DNA of 64,000 nt from DASQZK01 sp963809925 (GTDB lineage: Bacteria; Bacteroidota; Bacteroidia; Bacteroidales; GCA-2748055): positions 1 to 64,000 of the forward strand of contig CAWELH010000002.1 in the NCBI GenBank assembly GCA_963809925.1. Direction: 5' to 3'. Positions within the stretch are counted from its first letter, which is position 1. Each line of letters starts with the position of its first letter. Below, in pieces: positions 52,251 through 61,040 of the stretch. The position numbers were made by a program, and so were the translations under genes. The notes beneath the pieces were generated by a model, which was not told where the DNA came from, ran no database searches, and saw only the letters and a program-made list of their open reading frames with translations.

Positions 52251-52801
52251 GCACAATAGATATTCATTATTACAAATCACCTGCCGGAGAACTTATCATG
52301 GGCTCGTTTAATCATGAGCTGTGCCTTTGCGACTGGCGCTACCGTAGGATGAGAGCTACAATAGATCAAAGGATACAACTGGGACTGAATGCTTCTTATA
52401 CCGAAGGTGACTCACCTGTAATACAATCCGCCATTCATCAGTTGAAGACATATTTTGAGGGTGTACTGGAAGTATTTGACATCCCACTGAGATTGATCGG
52501 TTCAGCATTTCAGCAGAAGGTGTGGAACGCATTACTAAACATCCCTTACGGAAAGACTGAAACTTACCTTGGGCTTTCCAGGACACTTGGTGATGATAAG
52601 GCCATCAGAGCCGTGGCAGCAGCTAATGGTGCCAATGCCCTTTCGATTATCGTGCCATGTCACCGGATCGTAGGAAGCCAGGGCGAATTAACCGGATATG
52701 CAGGTGGGCTGAACGCAAAGAGAAAGCTACTTCTTTTAGAGAAAAAAGGGAGAAGTTCCGACGGCCCGCAAAGTGAAATCTCATTCAGTTTTGAAGACTG
52801 A
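52247..52801 (+). CDS. ogt: Methylated-DNA-protein-cysteine methyltransferase
   Basis: 184 residues. C-terminal domain (about 85-165) with the helix-turn-helix AFQQKVWNALLNIPYGKT and the active site IVPCHRIVGSQGELTGYAGG: the Cys in PCHR takes the methyl group from O6-methylguanine, repairing DNA in a single-use reaction. The N-terminal domain is short (YYKSPAGELIMG, LCLCDW). Start codon overlaps the acetyltransferase stop. Inducible by alkylation in other bacteria; nothing to show that here. Confidence 0.93.
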   Translation: MSTIDIHYYKSPAGELIMGSFNHELCLCDWRYRRMRATIDQRIQLGLNASYTEGDSPVIQSAIHQLKTYFEGVLEVFDIPLRLIGSAFQQKVWNALLNIPYGKTETYLGLSRTLGDDKAIRAVAAANGANALSIIVPCHRIVGSQGELTGYAGGLNAKRKLLLLEKKGRSSDGPQSEISFSFED

Positions 52802-52864
52802 ACAAAGAGAAAAAGTCTGCCCTTAAAGAATTTTACTGGGATATGGACTGATCCTGCCTGCGAT

Positions 52865-53536
52865 TTACATGGCCGATAGTTTAATGATATCCTTTCCTTC
52901 AATAATATTTTTATCATAGCCGTTCCTGGCGACACTGATCATAGCCTGTCCCAATTCTTTCAGCGTGCAGAAACTCCCGGGAAATACCGCTCTGGCCAGT
53001 GGGAAAAGCCAGTTTACATATCGGTAAAATTTCTTCGCCCTGATTAATCCCTTCGTTGGCTTTATAAATCCGGGTCTGAACGCATATACCGACCTGAAAG
53101 GAAGCTTCATCAGATCGTTTTCCGTTTGTCCCTTTACCCTGGCCCAATGCATACGGCCAGATTCTGAGCTGTCGGTTCCGGCTCCGGAAACATAGCAGAA
53201 TACCATATCGTCGGTGATGCTGCTCAGCGCTCCGGCAACGTGCATGGTCAGTGTATATGTCAGATCATAGTATTTTCCCGCATTCATCCCCACTGATGAA
53301 ACGCCAAGACAAAAGAAACAAGCATTAAAACCGGCAAGTCTGTTTTGGATGGGTGAGATATCAAAGAAATCCTTATGAATGATTTCCGTCAGTTTTGCAT
53401 GTGCCACACCGCATGGTTTCCGGTTGATGACCAGTACTTGTTCAACATCAGCCGAGGCCAGACATTCATGTAAGACACCTTCACCGACCATCCCGGTGGA
53501 GCCGGTAATAATTGCCCTGATTTTATTTGTTTTCAT
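52865..53536 (-). CDS. NAD(P)-binding Rossmann protein, HTATIP2/YbjT-like atypical SDR
   Basis: 223 residues. N-terminal nucleotide-binding AIITGSTGMVGEGVLHECL, CFFCLGVSSVGMNAGKYYDL, a strand with MVFCYVSGAGTDSSESGR (Ser), then 'MHWARVKGQTENDLMKL', where the Lys of W-x-x-x-K takes the place of the usual YxxxK, and 'YAFRPGFIKPTKGL'. These are the features of the HTATIP2-like atypical SDR group. Reaction unknown; acts in the cytoplasm, possibly as an NADPH sensor or reductase. Convergent with the ogt gene. Confidence 0.83.
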   Translation of the reverse strand: MKTNKIRAIITGSTGMVGEGVLHECLASADVEQVLVINRKPCGVAHAKLTEIIHKDFFDISPIQNRLAGFNACFFCLGVSSVGMNAGKYYDLTYTLTMHVAGALSSITDDMVFCYVSGAGTDSSESGRMHWARVKGQTENDLMKLPFRSVYAFRPGFIKPTKGLIRAKKFYRYVNWLFPLARAVFPGSFCTLKELGQAMISVARNGYDKNIIEGKDIIKLSAM

Positions 53537-53695
53537 TTCTTCTGTTTGCTCTATTTTGAGTCAGTAAGTTACATTAATATATTTTGGATTTTTTATCATT
53601 TAGTTAAAAAATGCAGGCGCTGCTATCCATCAACTTTTTATTGGATTTCTTGTTTCTATCTCATCTCTACTTCACTATAAATTTGTTTACCGACT

Positions 53696-54973
53696 ATGAA
53701 AAGCAATCTGACTTTGTTAGCGCTATTTCTCTGGGTGGTTATGATTATTACCCCCGCCTGCTCAAAGAAAGACAGCGAAACCAGTATTACCTGTCATATC
53801 ACGGTCCCAAAAACCGGTGACTCCATCACAATCGGCAACCTTGTCACAATTTCGGCTGATATTAATAAGAGCGGAGCCAATATTGATGAAGTCCGCTTTT
53901 TCATTGACAATGTCGGTATCAGCTCTGCGACTGTTTTCCCGTATAGCAGCCAGTGGAATACCACCGGAGAAAGTGCGGGGATCCATTCCATCCGCGTGAC
54001 GGTTTTTGATTTCTCACAAAAAACAGCCAGTGATGAGATTACGGTTTATCTCACGGAGGCCATTATGTCGCTGGACACAACCAATGTGAGTACAGGACCG
54101 GTGCTCGTTGTTACCGATTCATCCGCCGCCATTAAAGGTTTTGCAGACGATAAGGAAGGCGTACCTGTAACCGACCGGGGGATTTGTGCTGCATTTACCC
54201 ATAATCCCGATACTGCCTCATCGATTAAAGTCTCCGATGGAAGTGGTGCCGGAACATTTTATGTAAGCCTGGTAAACCTGGATCCCGATACGCTTTACTA
54301 TGCCCGAACCTGGGCGGTATACGGAAGCGATATCGTTTACGGAAATGAGATCAGTTTTCACACAGCTGTAAGAACAATTACCGACTTTGACGGAAATGTA
54401 TACAAGGTCGTTAAGATCGGTTCCCAGGAATGGATGGCTGAAAACCTGAAAGTTACGCATTTCCGTACCGGTGAGGAAATCCCTCACATTGATGAAAATC
54501 TGTCATGGAATTCAATGTCGGCGGCTTACTGCTACTATGAAAACCAACCCATCAATTTGGATGTTTACGGGGCGATTTATAATTATTATGCCGTATCCGA
54601 CCAACGGAATATTTGTCCGGAGGGATGGCATATCCCCACTACCGATGATTGGAAGCTACTGGTCGAATTCCTTGACGGAAAAGATAATGCCGGTGGTAAG
54701 ATGAAGGTAGCCGGTACGGACTACTGGCTGTCAGAAAATACAGGTGGTGACAATTCCTCCGGGTTCACCGCACTACCGGGAGGATACCGTTCACCGAGTG
54801 GTGCATTTAACAATCTTGGCACACTCGGTGCCTGGTGGTCATCAGACACCGGCCTGTCAAATCCTTCTGAAAATGCCTCTTACCTCTTTATATACAATAA
54901 CAGCCCCTTTGCTGTCATTGAGGAATTGCCAAAGCTTTACGGTTTATCGGTACGATGCATAAAAGACAGGTAG
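53696..54973 (+). CDS. Lipoprotein with Ig-like and FISUMP (Fibrobacter major paralogous) domains
   Basis: 425 residues. Lipobox TPAC (Cys22). Then an Ig-like domain of the Big type (about 33-120: ITVPKTGDSITIGNLVTISA, FFIDNVGISSATVFPYS), a fibronectin-like domain (about 125-220: GPVLVVTDSSAAIKGFADD, YARTWAVYGSDIVYGN) and the C-terminal FISUMP domain (about 228-422), known by DGNVYKVVKIGSQEWMAENL, YGAIYNYYAVS, CPEGWHIPTTDDWK, GFTALPGGYRS and GLSVRCIKD. The FISUMP domain is common in surface proteins of Fibrobacter and Bacteroidota; its function is not known, and a C-type-lectin-like fold has been suggested. Encoded alone. Confidence 0.85.
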   Translation: MKSNLTLLALFLWVVMIITPACSKKDSETSITCHITVPKTGDSITIGNLVTISADINKSGANIDEVRFFIDNVGISSATVFPYSSQWNTTGESAGIHSIRVTVFDFSQKTASDEITVYLTEAIMSLDTTNVSTGPVLVVTDSSAAIKGFADDKEGVPVTDRGICAAFTHNPDTASSIKVSDGSGAGTFYVSLVNLDPDTLYYARTWAVYGSDIVYGNEISFHTAVRTITDFDGNVYKVVKIGSQEWMAENLKVTHFRTGEEIPHIDENLSWNSMSAAYCYYENQPINLDVYGAIYNYYAVSDQRNICPEGWHIPTTDDWKLLVEFLDGKDNAGGKMKVAGTDYWLSENTGGDNSSGFTALPGGYRSPSGAFNNLGTLGAWWSSDTGLSNPSENASYLFIYNNSPFAVIEELPKLYGLSVRCIKDR

Positions 54974-55225
54974 AAAAAAACATCAGGGAGCTTATCCCGT
55001 TATTGTAAAACTAGGGACAGATGCCGGAATTTCCGCCAAGTATTAATTATGAAACTTTCGTTTGCTTCTAATCCTTCACCCCGTTAATGCTGGTTCAGTG
55101 AAAAAAATTGAACATTTCATTTTTTTACCAAAATATGAACCTATTCCGTTCTACCCGGTTTCTTCATCAGATTTACGGAACCAAAGCGGTCAAAACAGTT
55201 TGTCCGTTAATTTAAACTATAGTAA

Positions 55226-55768
55226 ATGAACCGTTTAGTACCTATCACTTCTGCTGATGACATTTTTCCGGTGTACCGTAACACCCCGATTGGATTACTG
55301 CTGGAATACCACAATCTTGGAAAGCCTCCTCTGATTTACGAAAATGCCGAGTTACTCATTGGCATGTGTATGGATAACCGGAAACATATTAATATCCCGG
55401 ATAATTTTGCATATATCATCCGCGCAGGCGGCGCTAACCTCAGATACAGTGAATTTAAGGTATCGTACGCAATTTCAGTGGGCCAGGTACGAAATATAGC
55501 TCTGATCGCACATAATAACTGTGGCATGGTAAACCTCTACGCACGCAAAGACCTATTCATTCAGGGTTTGGTCGACAATGCAGGCTGGGAGCGGGAATGG
55601 GCTGAGGAACATTTCCTTCATTTTGCCCCCATGTTTGAAATCGGCAACGAAGTGGACTTTATACTTAGCGAAACAAAACGTCTTAGACTCAGGTACCCTA
55701 AAATTAAGATCGCACCTCTTATGTACCTGGTTGAAAATAACCAGTTGTATCTAATAAGAGAGTCATAA
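55226..55768 (+). CDS. Beta-carbonic anhydrase-like protein
   Basis: 180 residues. The zinc-ligand motifs are CMDNR (Cys48, Asp50, Arg52) and, 44 residues later, HNNCG (His96, Cys99), the standard Cys-His-Cys set of beta-class carbonic anhydrases with the Asp/Arg pair. The strand before is LLIGMCMDNR, and AYIIRAGGANL is like the typical 'R-N-A-G-N' loop with a Gly-Gly change. It would interconvert CO2 and bicarbonate. The N-terminal 45 residues and the C-terminal part differ from classical CA, and the loop change may reduce activity. Alone, in a gap between a FISUMP lipoprotein and an AraC fragment. Confidence 0.75.
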   Translation: MNRLVPITSADDIFPVYRNTPIGLLLEYHNLGKPPLIYENAELLIGMCMDNRKHINIPDNFAYIIRAGGANLRYSEFKVSYAISVGQVRNIALIAHNNCGMVNLYARKDLFIQGLVDNAGWEREWAEEHFLHFAPMFEIGNEVDFILSETKRLRLRYPKIKIAPLMYLVENNQLYLIRES

Positions 55769-56103
55769 TGAAACAAGTACCAAATGATGGTTCTGATTAC
55801 TGATCAGGTAACTGTACTATGTTTAATGGTCCGGATCAGAATGCTTGTCTTAAACCCAGAACATTTTTCAGTTTGCCCGCTTTACTAATTTTTAAACAGT
55901 TTTTTAACCTGATAAAATATGCGGGTAAAAACAGGCATTGTGCATGGAGGAACGCCAATTGTGTCGTTGAAAGATCCGTTTTGAAGATTTTCCATAATTT
56001 AGCGGATTGCAACATTACACAATAGTAGAATTCCGGGAAAATCATCCGAATGCTATCTAAGACCTTGGGATTTCAGGCAGTATATTTCTAAACTTTTTCA
56101 GAA
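55769..56103. other. Intergenic region, probably decayed
   Basis: A plus-strand open frame of 68 codons (55819-56025) has a protein-like composition but no recognisable family. Given that the AraC fragment follows at once, it may be the remains of its missing N-terminal part. Confidence 0.25.
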
Positions 56104-56421
56104 ATGATCAAGAACATTGATGTTTACGAGCTTCCTGATAGTTCCCGGCATTTGGAATTTAAACTCTATGCGGTAAAAGGAAAAACAATTTCCGGTAAAG
56201 GGTACCCGCACATTACCGATACGAACGCAAGTGATTTGATTCATGATCGTATAATACTGGAAATTAAACGATTGCTCATCCACACAGATTTAACCAACAA
56301 GGAGATTGCTTACCGTCTAAATTTCGAGGATACCTCCTATTTCAACCGGTTTTTTCGAAAGAGAGAGGGCATGACACCATCGACATTCAGGACAGTGGTG
56401 TTAAAAAAATATCAGAAATGA
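56104..56421 (+). pseudogene. AraC-family regulator fragment (C-terminal DNA-binding domain)
   Basis: 105 residues. The last 60 (TNASDLIHDRIILEIKRLLI, TDLTNKEIAYRLNFEDTSYF, NRFFRKREGMTPSTFR) form the two helix-turn-helix of an AraC regulator. The usual domain has about 100 residues and an N-terminal sensor of 150-200; here about 45 unrelated-looking residues (MIKNIDVYELPDSSRHLEF and so on) stand in front. So the gene is truncated or fused after a deletion. Located 85 bases upstream of the GH88 operon, so it may once have controlled it. Whether the short form still binds DNA is unknown. Confidence 0.7.
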
Positions 56422-56506
56422 TTTGAAAAATCCATTTTACTCCGTCGGATAATGGTGTAAATTTGTTTCTTGTTAAGAATCCGTCATGTACTAAAAATCG
56501 GTCCAC

Positions 56507-57898
56507 ATGATCTTCATCGATGAAAAGCTTAAGCCTGCAGGTCTGAAATCTCAACTCACACGCTTTTGGGAACTGTCCGGAAAAAAAATACGGCACATTG
56601 AAAGGAATTACGATGAAAAGTCCGGTGCACCGGTTTTTACCATAAAAGGCAGCTATACATCAAGAGGATGGACGGAATGGACCCAGGGATTCCAGTACGG
56701 ATCGTCATTACTGCAGTATGATGCTACCGGTGAAGTGGAATTCCTTGAAACCGGGCGTCGTAAGACCATTGAAATGATGGCTCCCCACATCAGTCATACC
56801 GGTGTTCATGATCATGGTTTCAATAATATCAGTACATATGGCAATCTGCTGAGGCTGATGAGGGAAGGGAAAATCAGTATAGATGCGGGGGACATGCATT
56901 TTTATGAACTTGCTCTGAAGATCAGCGGAGCCGTTCAGGCGGGACGCTGGACCAAAACCACAGAGGGCGGTTACATCTATTCCTTCAACGGACCCCACTC
57001 TCTTTTTGTGGATACCATTCGTTCCTGCAGAAGTCTTATGCTATCGCATGCCCTGGGCCACATTTTACAGGGCGAAAATGACGCAAAGATCAACTTGCTT
57101 GAACGGGCCATCCGGCACATGCTGACAACAGCAGAATATAACATTTACTACGGCGAAGGCCGCGATATTTGGGATGTTAGGGGCAGAACCGCTCATGAAA
57201 GCCTTTTTAACGTGAATGACGGCAGGTACAGATGTCCCAATTCACAGCAGGGATATTCAGGACGGACTACCTGGACCAGAGGACTGGCGTGGGCAATCTG
57301 CGGTTTTGCAGAGGAACTTGAATTTCTGCCTCTGCTTGATGACAAAGAATTGATAGCATTCGGAGGTCGTCAAATTCTCGAAAAGCGATTTTTGGATGCA
57401 GCATGTGCGACCAGTGATTTTTATATCGACAATACACCGGTCGACGGCGTTCCCTATTGGGACACCGGAGCACCCGGACTTTCCACTCTGGGCGATTACC
57501 TCTCCAAACCTGCGGACCCATTTAATGATTATGAGCCCGTCGACAGTTCGGCAGCAGCCATTGCAGCGCAGGGGCTGCTCAGGCTGGGCAGATACCTCCA
57601 GACCCATGCCGGAACAGAGGATGGAAAACGGTATTGGCAGGCCGGTTTGACCGTAATGAACACCTTACTACAAGAGCCTTATCTGAGCACCAATGACTCA
57701 CATCAGGGTCTGCTCCTTCACTCCGTATATCACCATCCCAACGGTTGGGACTATATCCCGGAGAACAGAAGGGTACCCTGTGGTGAATCTTCAATGTGGG
57801 GTGATTATCATATCAGGGAAGCCGCACTGTATCTCTTAAGAGTTATTAATGATGAGCAGTACTATACGTTTTTCAACTGCCTTCCAACAACACGGTAA
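56507..57898 (+). CDS. Glycoside hydrolase family 88 (unsaturated glucuronyl hydrolase)
   Basis: 463 residues; no signal peptide, so cytoplasmic. The alpha6/alpha6-barrel pattern of GH88 is clear: TGVHDHGFNNIS with Asp102 and HSLFVDTIRSCRSLM with Asp169, in the order and near the spacing of Asp88 and Asp149 of the Bacillus GL1 enzyme; DSSAAAIAAQGLLRLGRYL (about 345-363); HPNGWDYIPENRR and GESSMWGDYHIREAAL at the end. The family hydrates the C4-C5 double bond of unsaturated uronic residues left by polysaccharide lyases, releasing the rest of the saccharide. It heads an operon with an isomerase, two dehydrogenases and a symporter. The exact saccharide is not known. Confidence 0.88.
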   Translation: MIFIDEKLKPAGLKSQLTRFWELSGKKIRHIERNYDEKSGAPVFTIKGSYTSRGWTEWTQGFQYGSSLLQYDATGEVEFLETGRRKTIEMMAPHISHTGVHDHGFNNISTYGNLLRLMREGKISIDAGDMHFYELALKISGAVQAGRWTKTTEGGYIYSFNGPHSLFVDTIRSCRSLMLSHALGHILQGENDAKINLLERAIRHMLTTAEYNIYYGEGRDIWDVRGRTAHESLFNVNDGRYRCPNSQQGYSGRTTWTRGLAWAICGFAEELEFLPLLDDKELIAFGGRQILEKRFLDAACATSDFYIDNTPVDGVPYWDTGAPGLSTLGDYLSKPADPFNDYEPVDSSAAAIAAQGLLRLGRYLQTHAGTEDGKRYWQAGLTVMNTLLQEPYLSTNDSHQGLLLHSVYHHPNGWDYIPENRRVPCGESSMWGDYHIREAALYLLRVINDEQYYTFFNCLPTTR

Positions 57899-57900
57899 TC

Positions 57901-58719
57901 ATGGCTGATATTTCAAAACTTTGCATACACACGATAACAACCAAATCTTGGCCGGTTGAGGTTGCTGCAGAGCGATATGCAGCTGCAGGAGTTAAGGGAA
58001 TATCTGTATGGCGGCAATATCTGCAGGACAGGAGCATCACCGGCACGGGTGAAATGATCAGGTCCTACGGCCTTAGTATTGTTTCCCTTGTACGAGGTGG
58101 GTTTTTTGCTTCTGCCGATAAAAAAAAGCGGCAGGATGCCATTTCAGAAAACTTTAAGGCACTTGATGAGGCAGCCGGGCTGGGCGCTCCACTCATTGTT
58201 CTCGTGTGCGGAGCCGACCCCGGGCAATCACTGGATGAATCCAGAAAACAGATCGTTGCCGGGATTGAAGCATTGCTGCCTCTGGCCGGGCAACTGGGTG
58301 TTAAACTTGCCATAGAGCCTCTTCATCCCATGTATGCCGATACCAGATCGGCCATTAATACAATAAAGCAGGCTAACGATATTGCAGAGCAGGTTTCCTC
58401 CCCTCTTTTGGGTGTGGCCGTGGATGTATACCACCTCTGGTGGGATCCTGACCTTGAACAGCAGATTAAACGGTGTGGGATGAACGGCCACTTATTTGCC
58501 TATCATATCTGCGACTGGAACAGTCCGACGACAGACATGCTTAACGACCGCGGACTTATGGGCGAAGGCTGTATCCCGGTTAAGCAGATCAGCCGTTGGG
58601 TTGAGGACGCCGGATTTTCAGGATACCATGAAGTCGAAATCTTTTCTGATAAATTCTGGGAACGGAATCAGGATGACTTCCTGAAAAGTATTACCGAAGC
58701 ATATCTTAATCATTCATAA
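57901..58719 (+). CDS. Sugar phosphate isomerase/epimerase (xylose isomerase-like TIM barrel)
   Basis: 272 residues of the AP2 endonuclease/xylose isomerase-like barrel. Metal ligands are seen as the Glu of LAIEPLHPMYAD, the Asp of GVAVDVYHLWWDP with adjacent His, the His of FAYHICDW, and the Glu of YHEVEIFSD. Such enzymes isomerise or epimerise keto- and aldo-sugars, and some act on 3-keto-glycosides. It starts 2 bases after the GH88 stop. With the following Gfo/Idh/MocA gene the pair is a frequent partner set in oxidoreductive sugar catabolism. The reaction is not known. Confidence 0.85.
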   Translation: MADISKLCIHTITTKSWPVEVAAERYAAAGVKGISVWRQYLQDRSITGTGEMIRSYGLSIVSLVRGGFFASADKKKRQDAISENFKALDEAAGLGAPLIVLVCGADPGQSLDESRKQIVAGIEALLPLAGQLGVKLAIEPLHPMYADTRSAINTIKQANDIAEQVSSPLLGVAVDVYHLWWDPDLEQQIKRCGMNGHLFAYHICDWNSPTTDMLNDRGLMGEGCIPVKQISRWVEDAGFSGYHEVEIFSDKFWERNQDDFLKSITEAYLNHS

Positions 58720-58735
58720 ACGATATTTAAGACCA

Positions 58736-59884
58736 ATGACAAAAGTACACAAAGCAGGGATCATCATGAATGGCGTCACCGGCAGGATGGGGACCAATCA
58801 GCATCTGATGCGCTCCATTGTCGAGATCATAAGGCAGGGAGGTGTTGCGCTTTCCAACGATGAAGTTATCATGCCCGACCCCGTTCTTGTGGGCAGAGAC
58901 CAGGGAAAACTCGATAAGCTGAAAGCCATGTCTGGAATAAAAAAGACCAGCACCGACCTTGACAAGGTCCTTTCCGATCCCGAAAATATTATCTACTTCG
59001 ATGCCCAGACTACCGGCAGGCGGGCGGATGCTGTACGAAAAGCCGTGGCGGCCGGGAAACATATATATTGTGAGAAACCGATTGCAACAGATCTTGAAAC
59101 TGCCCTTGAACTTTACAACATATGCAAGGATGGTGGTATCCGTCATGGCGTAGTACAGGATAAACTGTGGCTCCCCGGTCTCCTGAAATTAAAGCGACTA
59201 ATCCAGAATGATTTTTTCGGAAGGATTCTCTCTGTTAGGGGCGAATTCGGTTACTGGGTGTTTGAGGGCCATACTGTGCCGTCACAGCGCCCGTCATGGA
59301 ATTACAGAAAAGAGGATGACGGCGGCATAATTGTAGATATGCTGTGCCACTGGAGGTATGTCCTGGACAATATTTTCGGTAAAGTAAAAGCCGTATCATG
59401 CCATGGTGCCACGCACATCACCGAACGAGTGGATGAGCAGGGTAGAAAGTACCAATGTACTGCCGACGATTCTGCCTATTCAACATTTGAACTGGAAAAT
59501 GGCATCATCGCGCATTTTAATTCGTCATGGTGTGTCCGTGTAAAGCGGGACGACCTTTTGACCATCCAGGTCGACGGAACCAAAGGTTCTGCTGTCGCGG
59601 GACTCAGGGAATGCTATACACAACACTACGGCAATACACCGAAACCTGTCTGGAATCCGGACGTTCCACAATCCATCGATTTTTACAACGGTTGGTCAAA
59701 AATGCCTGACCAGGAATTTTACGATAATGCATTCAAAGTACAATGGGAACTCTTTCTGAAACACGTATTCAGAGGCGACTCCTTTCCATGGGATATGAAA
59801 GAGGGAGCAAAAGGTGTTCAGCTTGCCACGGCTGGACTTGAAAGCTGGGCGAAACGTAAGTGGGTGGATATCCCGGAATTATAA
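58736..59884 (+). CDS. Gfo/Idh/MocA-family oxidoreductase
   Basis: 382 residues. Rossmann N-terminus KAGIIMNGVTGRMGTNQHLM (GxxGRMG-type), the catalytic lysine region GKHIYCEKPIATDLETAL with the usual E-K-P, then the alpha/beta substrate domain: DKLWLPGLLKLK, LSVRGEFGYWVFEG, DDGGIIVDMLCHWRYVLDN with the conserved Asp/His pair. NAD(P)-dependent oxidation at C3 of a sugar, or a related reaction, is usual. The genes before and after point to a saccharide from GH88 action. 16 bases after the isomerase gene. Confidence 0.88.
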   Translation: MTKVHKAGIIMNGVTGRMGTNQHLMRSIVEIIRQGGVALSNDEVIMPDPVLVGRDQGKLDKLKAMSGIKKTSTDLDKVLSDPENIIYFDAQTTGRRADAVRKAVAAGKHIYCEKPIATDLETALELYNICKDGGIRHGVVQDKLWLPGLLKLKRLIQNDFFGRILSVRGEFGYWVFEGHTVPSQRPSWNYRKEDDGGIIVDMLCHWRYVLDNIFGKVKAVSCHGATHITERVDEQGRKYQCTADDSAYSTFELENGIIAHFNSSWCVRVKRDDLLTIQVDGTKGSAVAGLRECYTQHYGNTPKPVWNPDVPQSIDFYNGWSKMPDQEFYDNAFKVQWELFLKHVFRGDSFPWDMKEGAKGVQLATAGLESWAKRKWVDIPEL

Positions 59885-60005
59885 ACCCGGCTTCGTGATA
59901 GATCTAGGTAGATAGGTAGGGAAATACAGCAAATAATTCCGTTATATTTACAGGGAGTTCCTATCAGCCCGGCATCCGCCTTCATGGAAAATAATTGGAA
60001 GGAAT

Positions 60006-60776
60006 ATGAAAAAAACAGCATTAATCACAGGCAGTACAAGAGGAATCGGTTTTGGGATTGCCAAAGCACTTTCACAGGAAGGGTACGATCTTGCCATCAA
60101 CGGTAGGCGTCCCGAATCAGAAGTTGGACCGGTGATTGATGAATTAGCTTCCTCCGGATCCAACGTCCTTTATTGTCAGGGAGATATAAGTTCACGCGAA
60201 GCACGACTGGCTATGATCGGCAAGGTGAAATCTCATTTTGGAAAATTAAATGTTCTTATCAACAATGCAGGCGTTGCACCCAGGGAACGTCGAGATATTC
60301 TGGAAGCCGGCGAGGAGAGCTTTGAGTACATTATCAGGACAGACCTGCAGGGTGCCTACTTCCTGATGCAGGCCGCTGCGCACTGGATGATCAGCCAGAA
60401 AGAAGAAAACAAGGAATTTCAAGGCTGCATGATCAATATATCCTCTGTTTCAGCGACACAGGCTTCGGTAAATCGGGGCGACTATTGTATTGCCAAAGCA
60501 GGGTTGAGTATGGCCACACAACTTTTTGCAGTCAGATTGGGAGAATACAATATCCCGGTTTATGAGATCAGACCTGGCATTATTATGACCGATATGACCT
60601 CAGGCGTGAAGGAAAAGTATGACCGAATGCTTTCAGAGGGACTTTGCTTACAAAACCGCTGGGGCATGCCTGAAGATGTGGGAAAAGCTGCGGCAGCCCT
60701 TGCCAGAGGCGATTTTCCTTATTCAACAGGACAAGTTGTAATGGTCGACGGTGGCATGACGGTTGGAAGGTTATAA
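60006..60776 (+). CDS. Short-chain dehydrogenase/reductase, uronide-cluster member
   Basis: 256 residues. ALITGSTRGIGFGIAKAL (cofactor), LINNAGVAP, catalytic Ser in MINISSVSATQ and YCIAK (Tyr/Lys), plus the C-terminal FPYSTGQVVMVDGGMTVG. In pectin or GAG catabolism the SDR KduD oxidises or reduces the 4-deoxy-keto acid formed after GH88/KduI action; this one is of a different SDR branch (FabG-like), so the role is open. The gap after the Gfo gene is 121 bases, more than in the rest of the cluster, so there may be an internal promoter. Confidence 0.85.
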   Translation: MKKTALITGSTRGIGFGIAKALSQEGYDLAINGRRPESEVGPVIDELASSGSNVLYCQGDISSREARLAMIGKVKSHFGKLNVLINNAGVAPRERRDILEAGEESFEYIIRTDLQGAYFLMQAAAHWMISQKEENKEFQGCMINISSVSATQASVNRGDYCIAKAGLSMATQLFAVRLGEYNIPVYEIRPGIIMTDMTSGVKEKYDRMLSEGLCLQNRWGMPEDVGKAAAALARGDFPYSTGQVVMVDGGMTVGRL

Positions 60777-60806
60777 TCATAATAATAAAAACTAACAGAT
60801 ATCAAA

Positions 60807-61040
60807 ATGGATACAGCCCGGAAGAAGAAATACTGGAAATGGTGTTGTCTGGCGGCAATACTATTAAGTATCGTTGCTTTCACTCCACTGGTTATTCCTG
60901 CAGGTGTATATAAACCGATGCTATTCGGTATCCCCTATACACTATGGACGGGTTTTCTGGTGACTGTTGCGCTTGTAACGATTACTTTTATCGGAACAAG
61001 AGTTCATCCCGGCTTACACGATGGGGAGGAAAAGAAATGA
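60807..61040 (+). CDS. DUF3311-like small membrane protein, symporter partner
   Basis: 77 residues with two membrane helices (about 11-31: CCLAAILLSIVAFTPLVI and 43-62: YTLWTGFLVTVALVTITFIG), ending in a charged HDGEEKK. The stop overlaps the start of the following symporter gene (ATGA). In many bacteria a DUF3311 protein of 70-90 residues precedes a sodium:solute symporter in just this way (as YhdT before PanF), and it is thought to be an accessory subunit. Confidence 0.82.
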   Translation: MDTARKKKYWKWCCLAAILLSIVAFTPLVIPAGVYKPMLFGIPYTLWTGFLVTVALVTITFIGTRVHPGLHDGEEKK

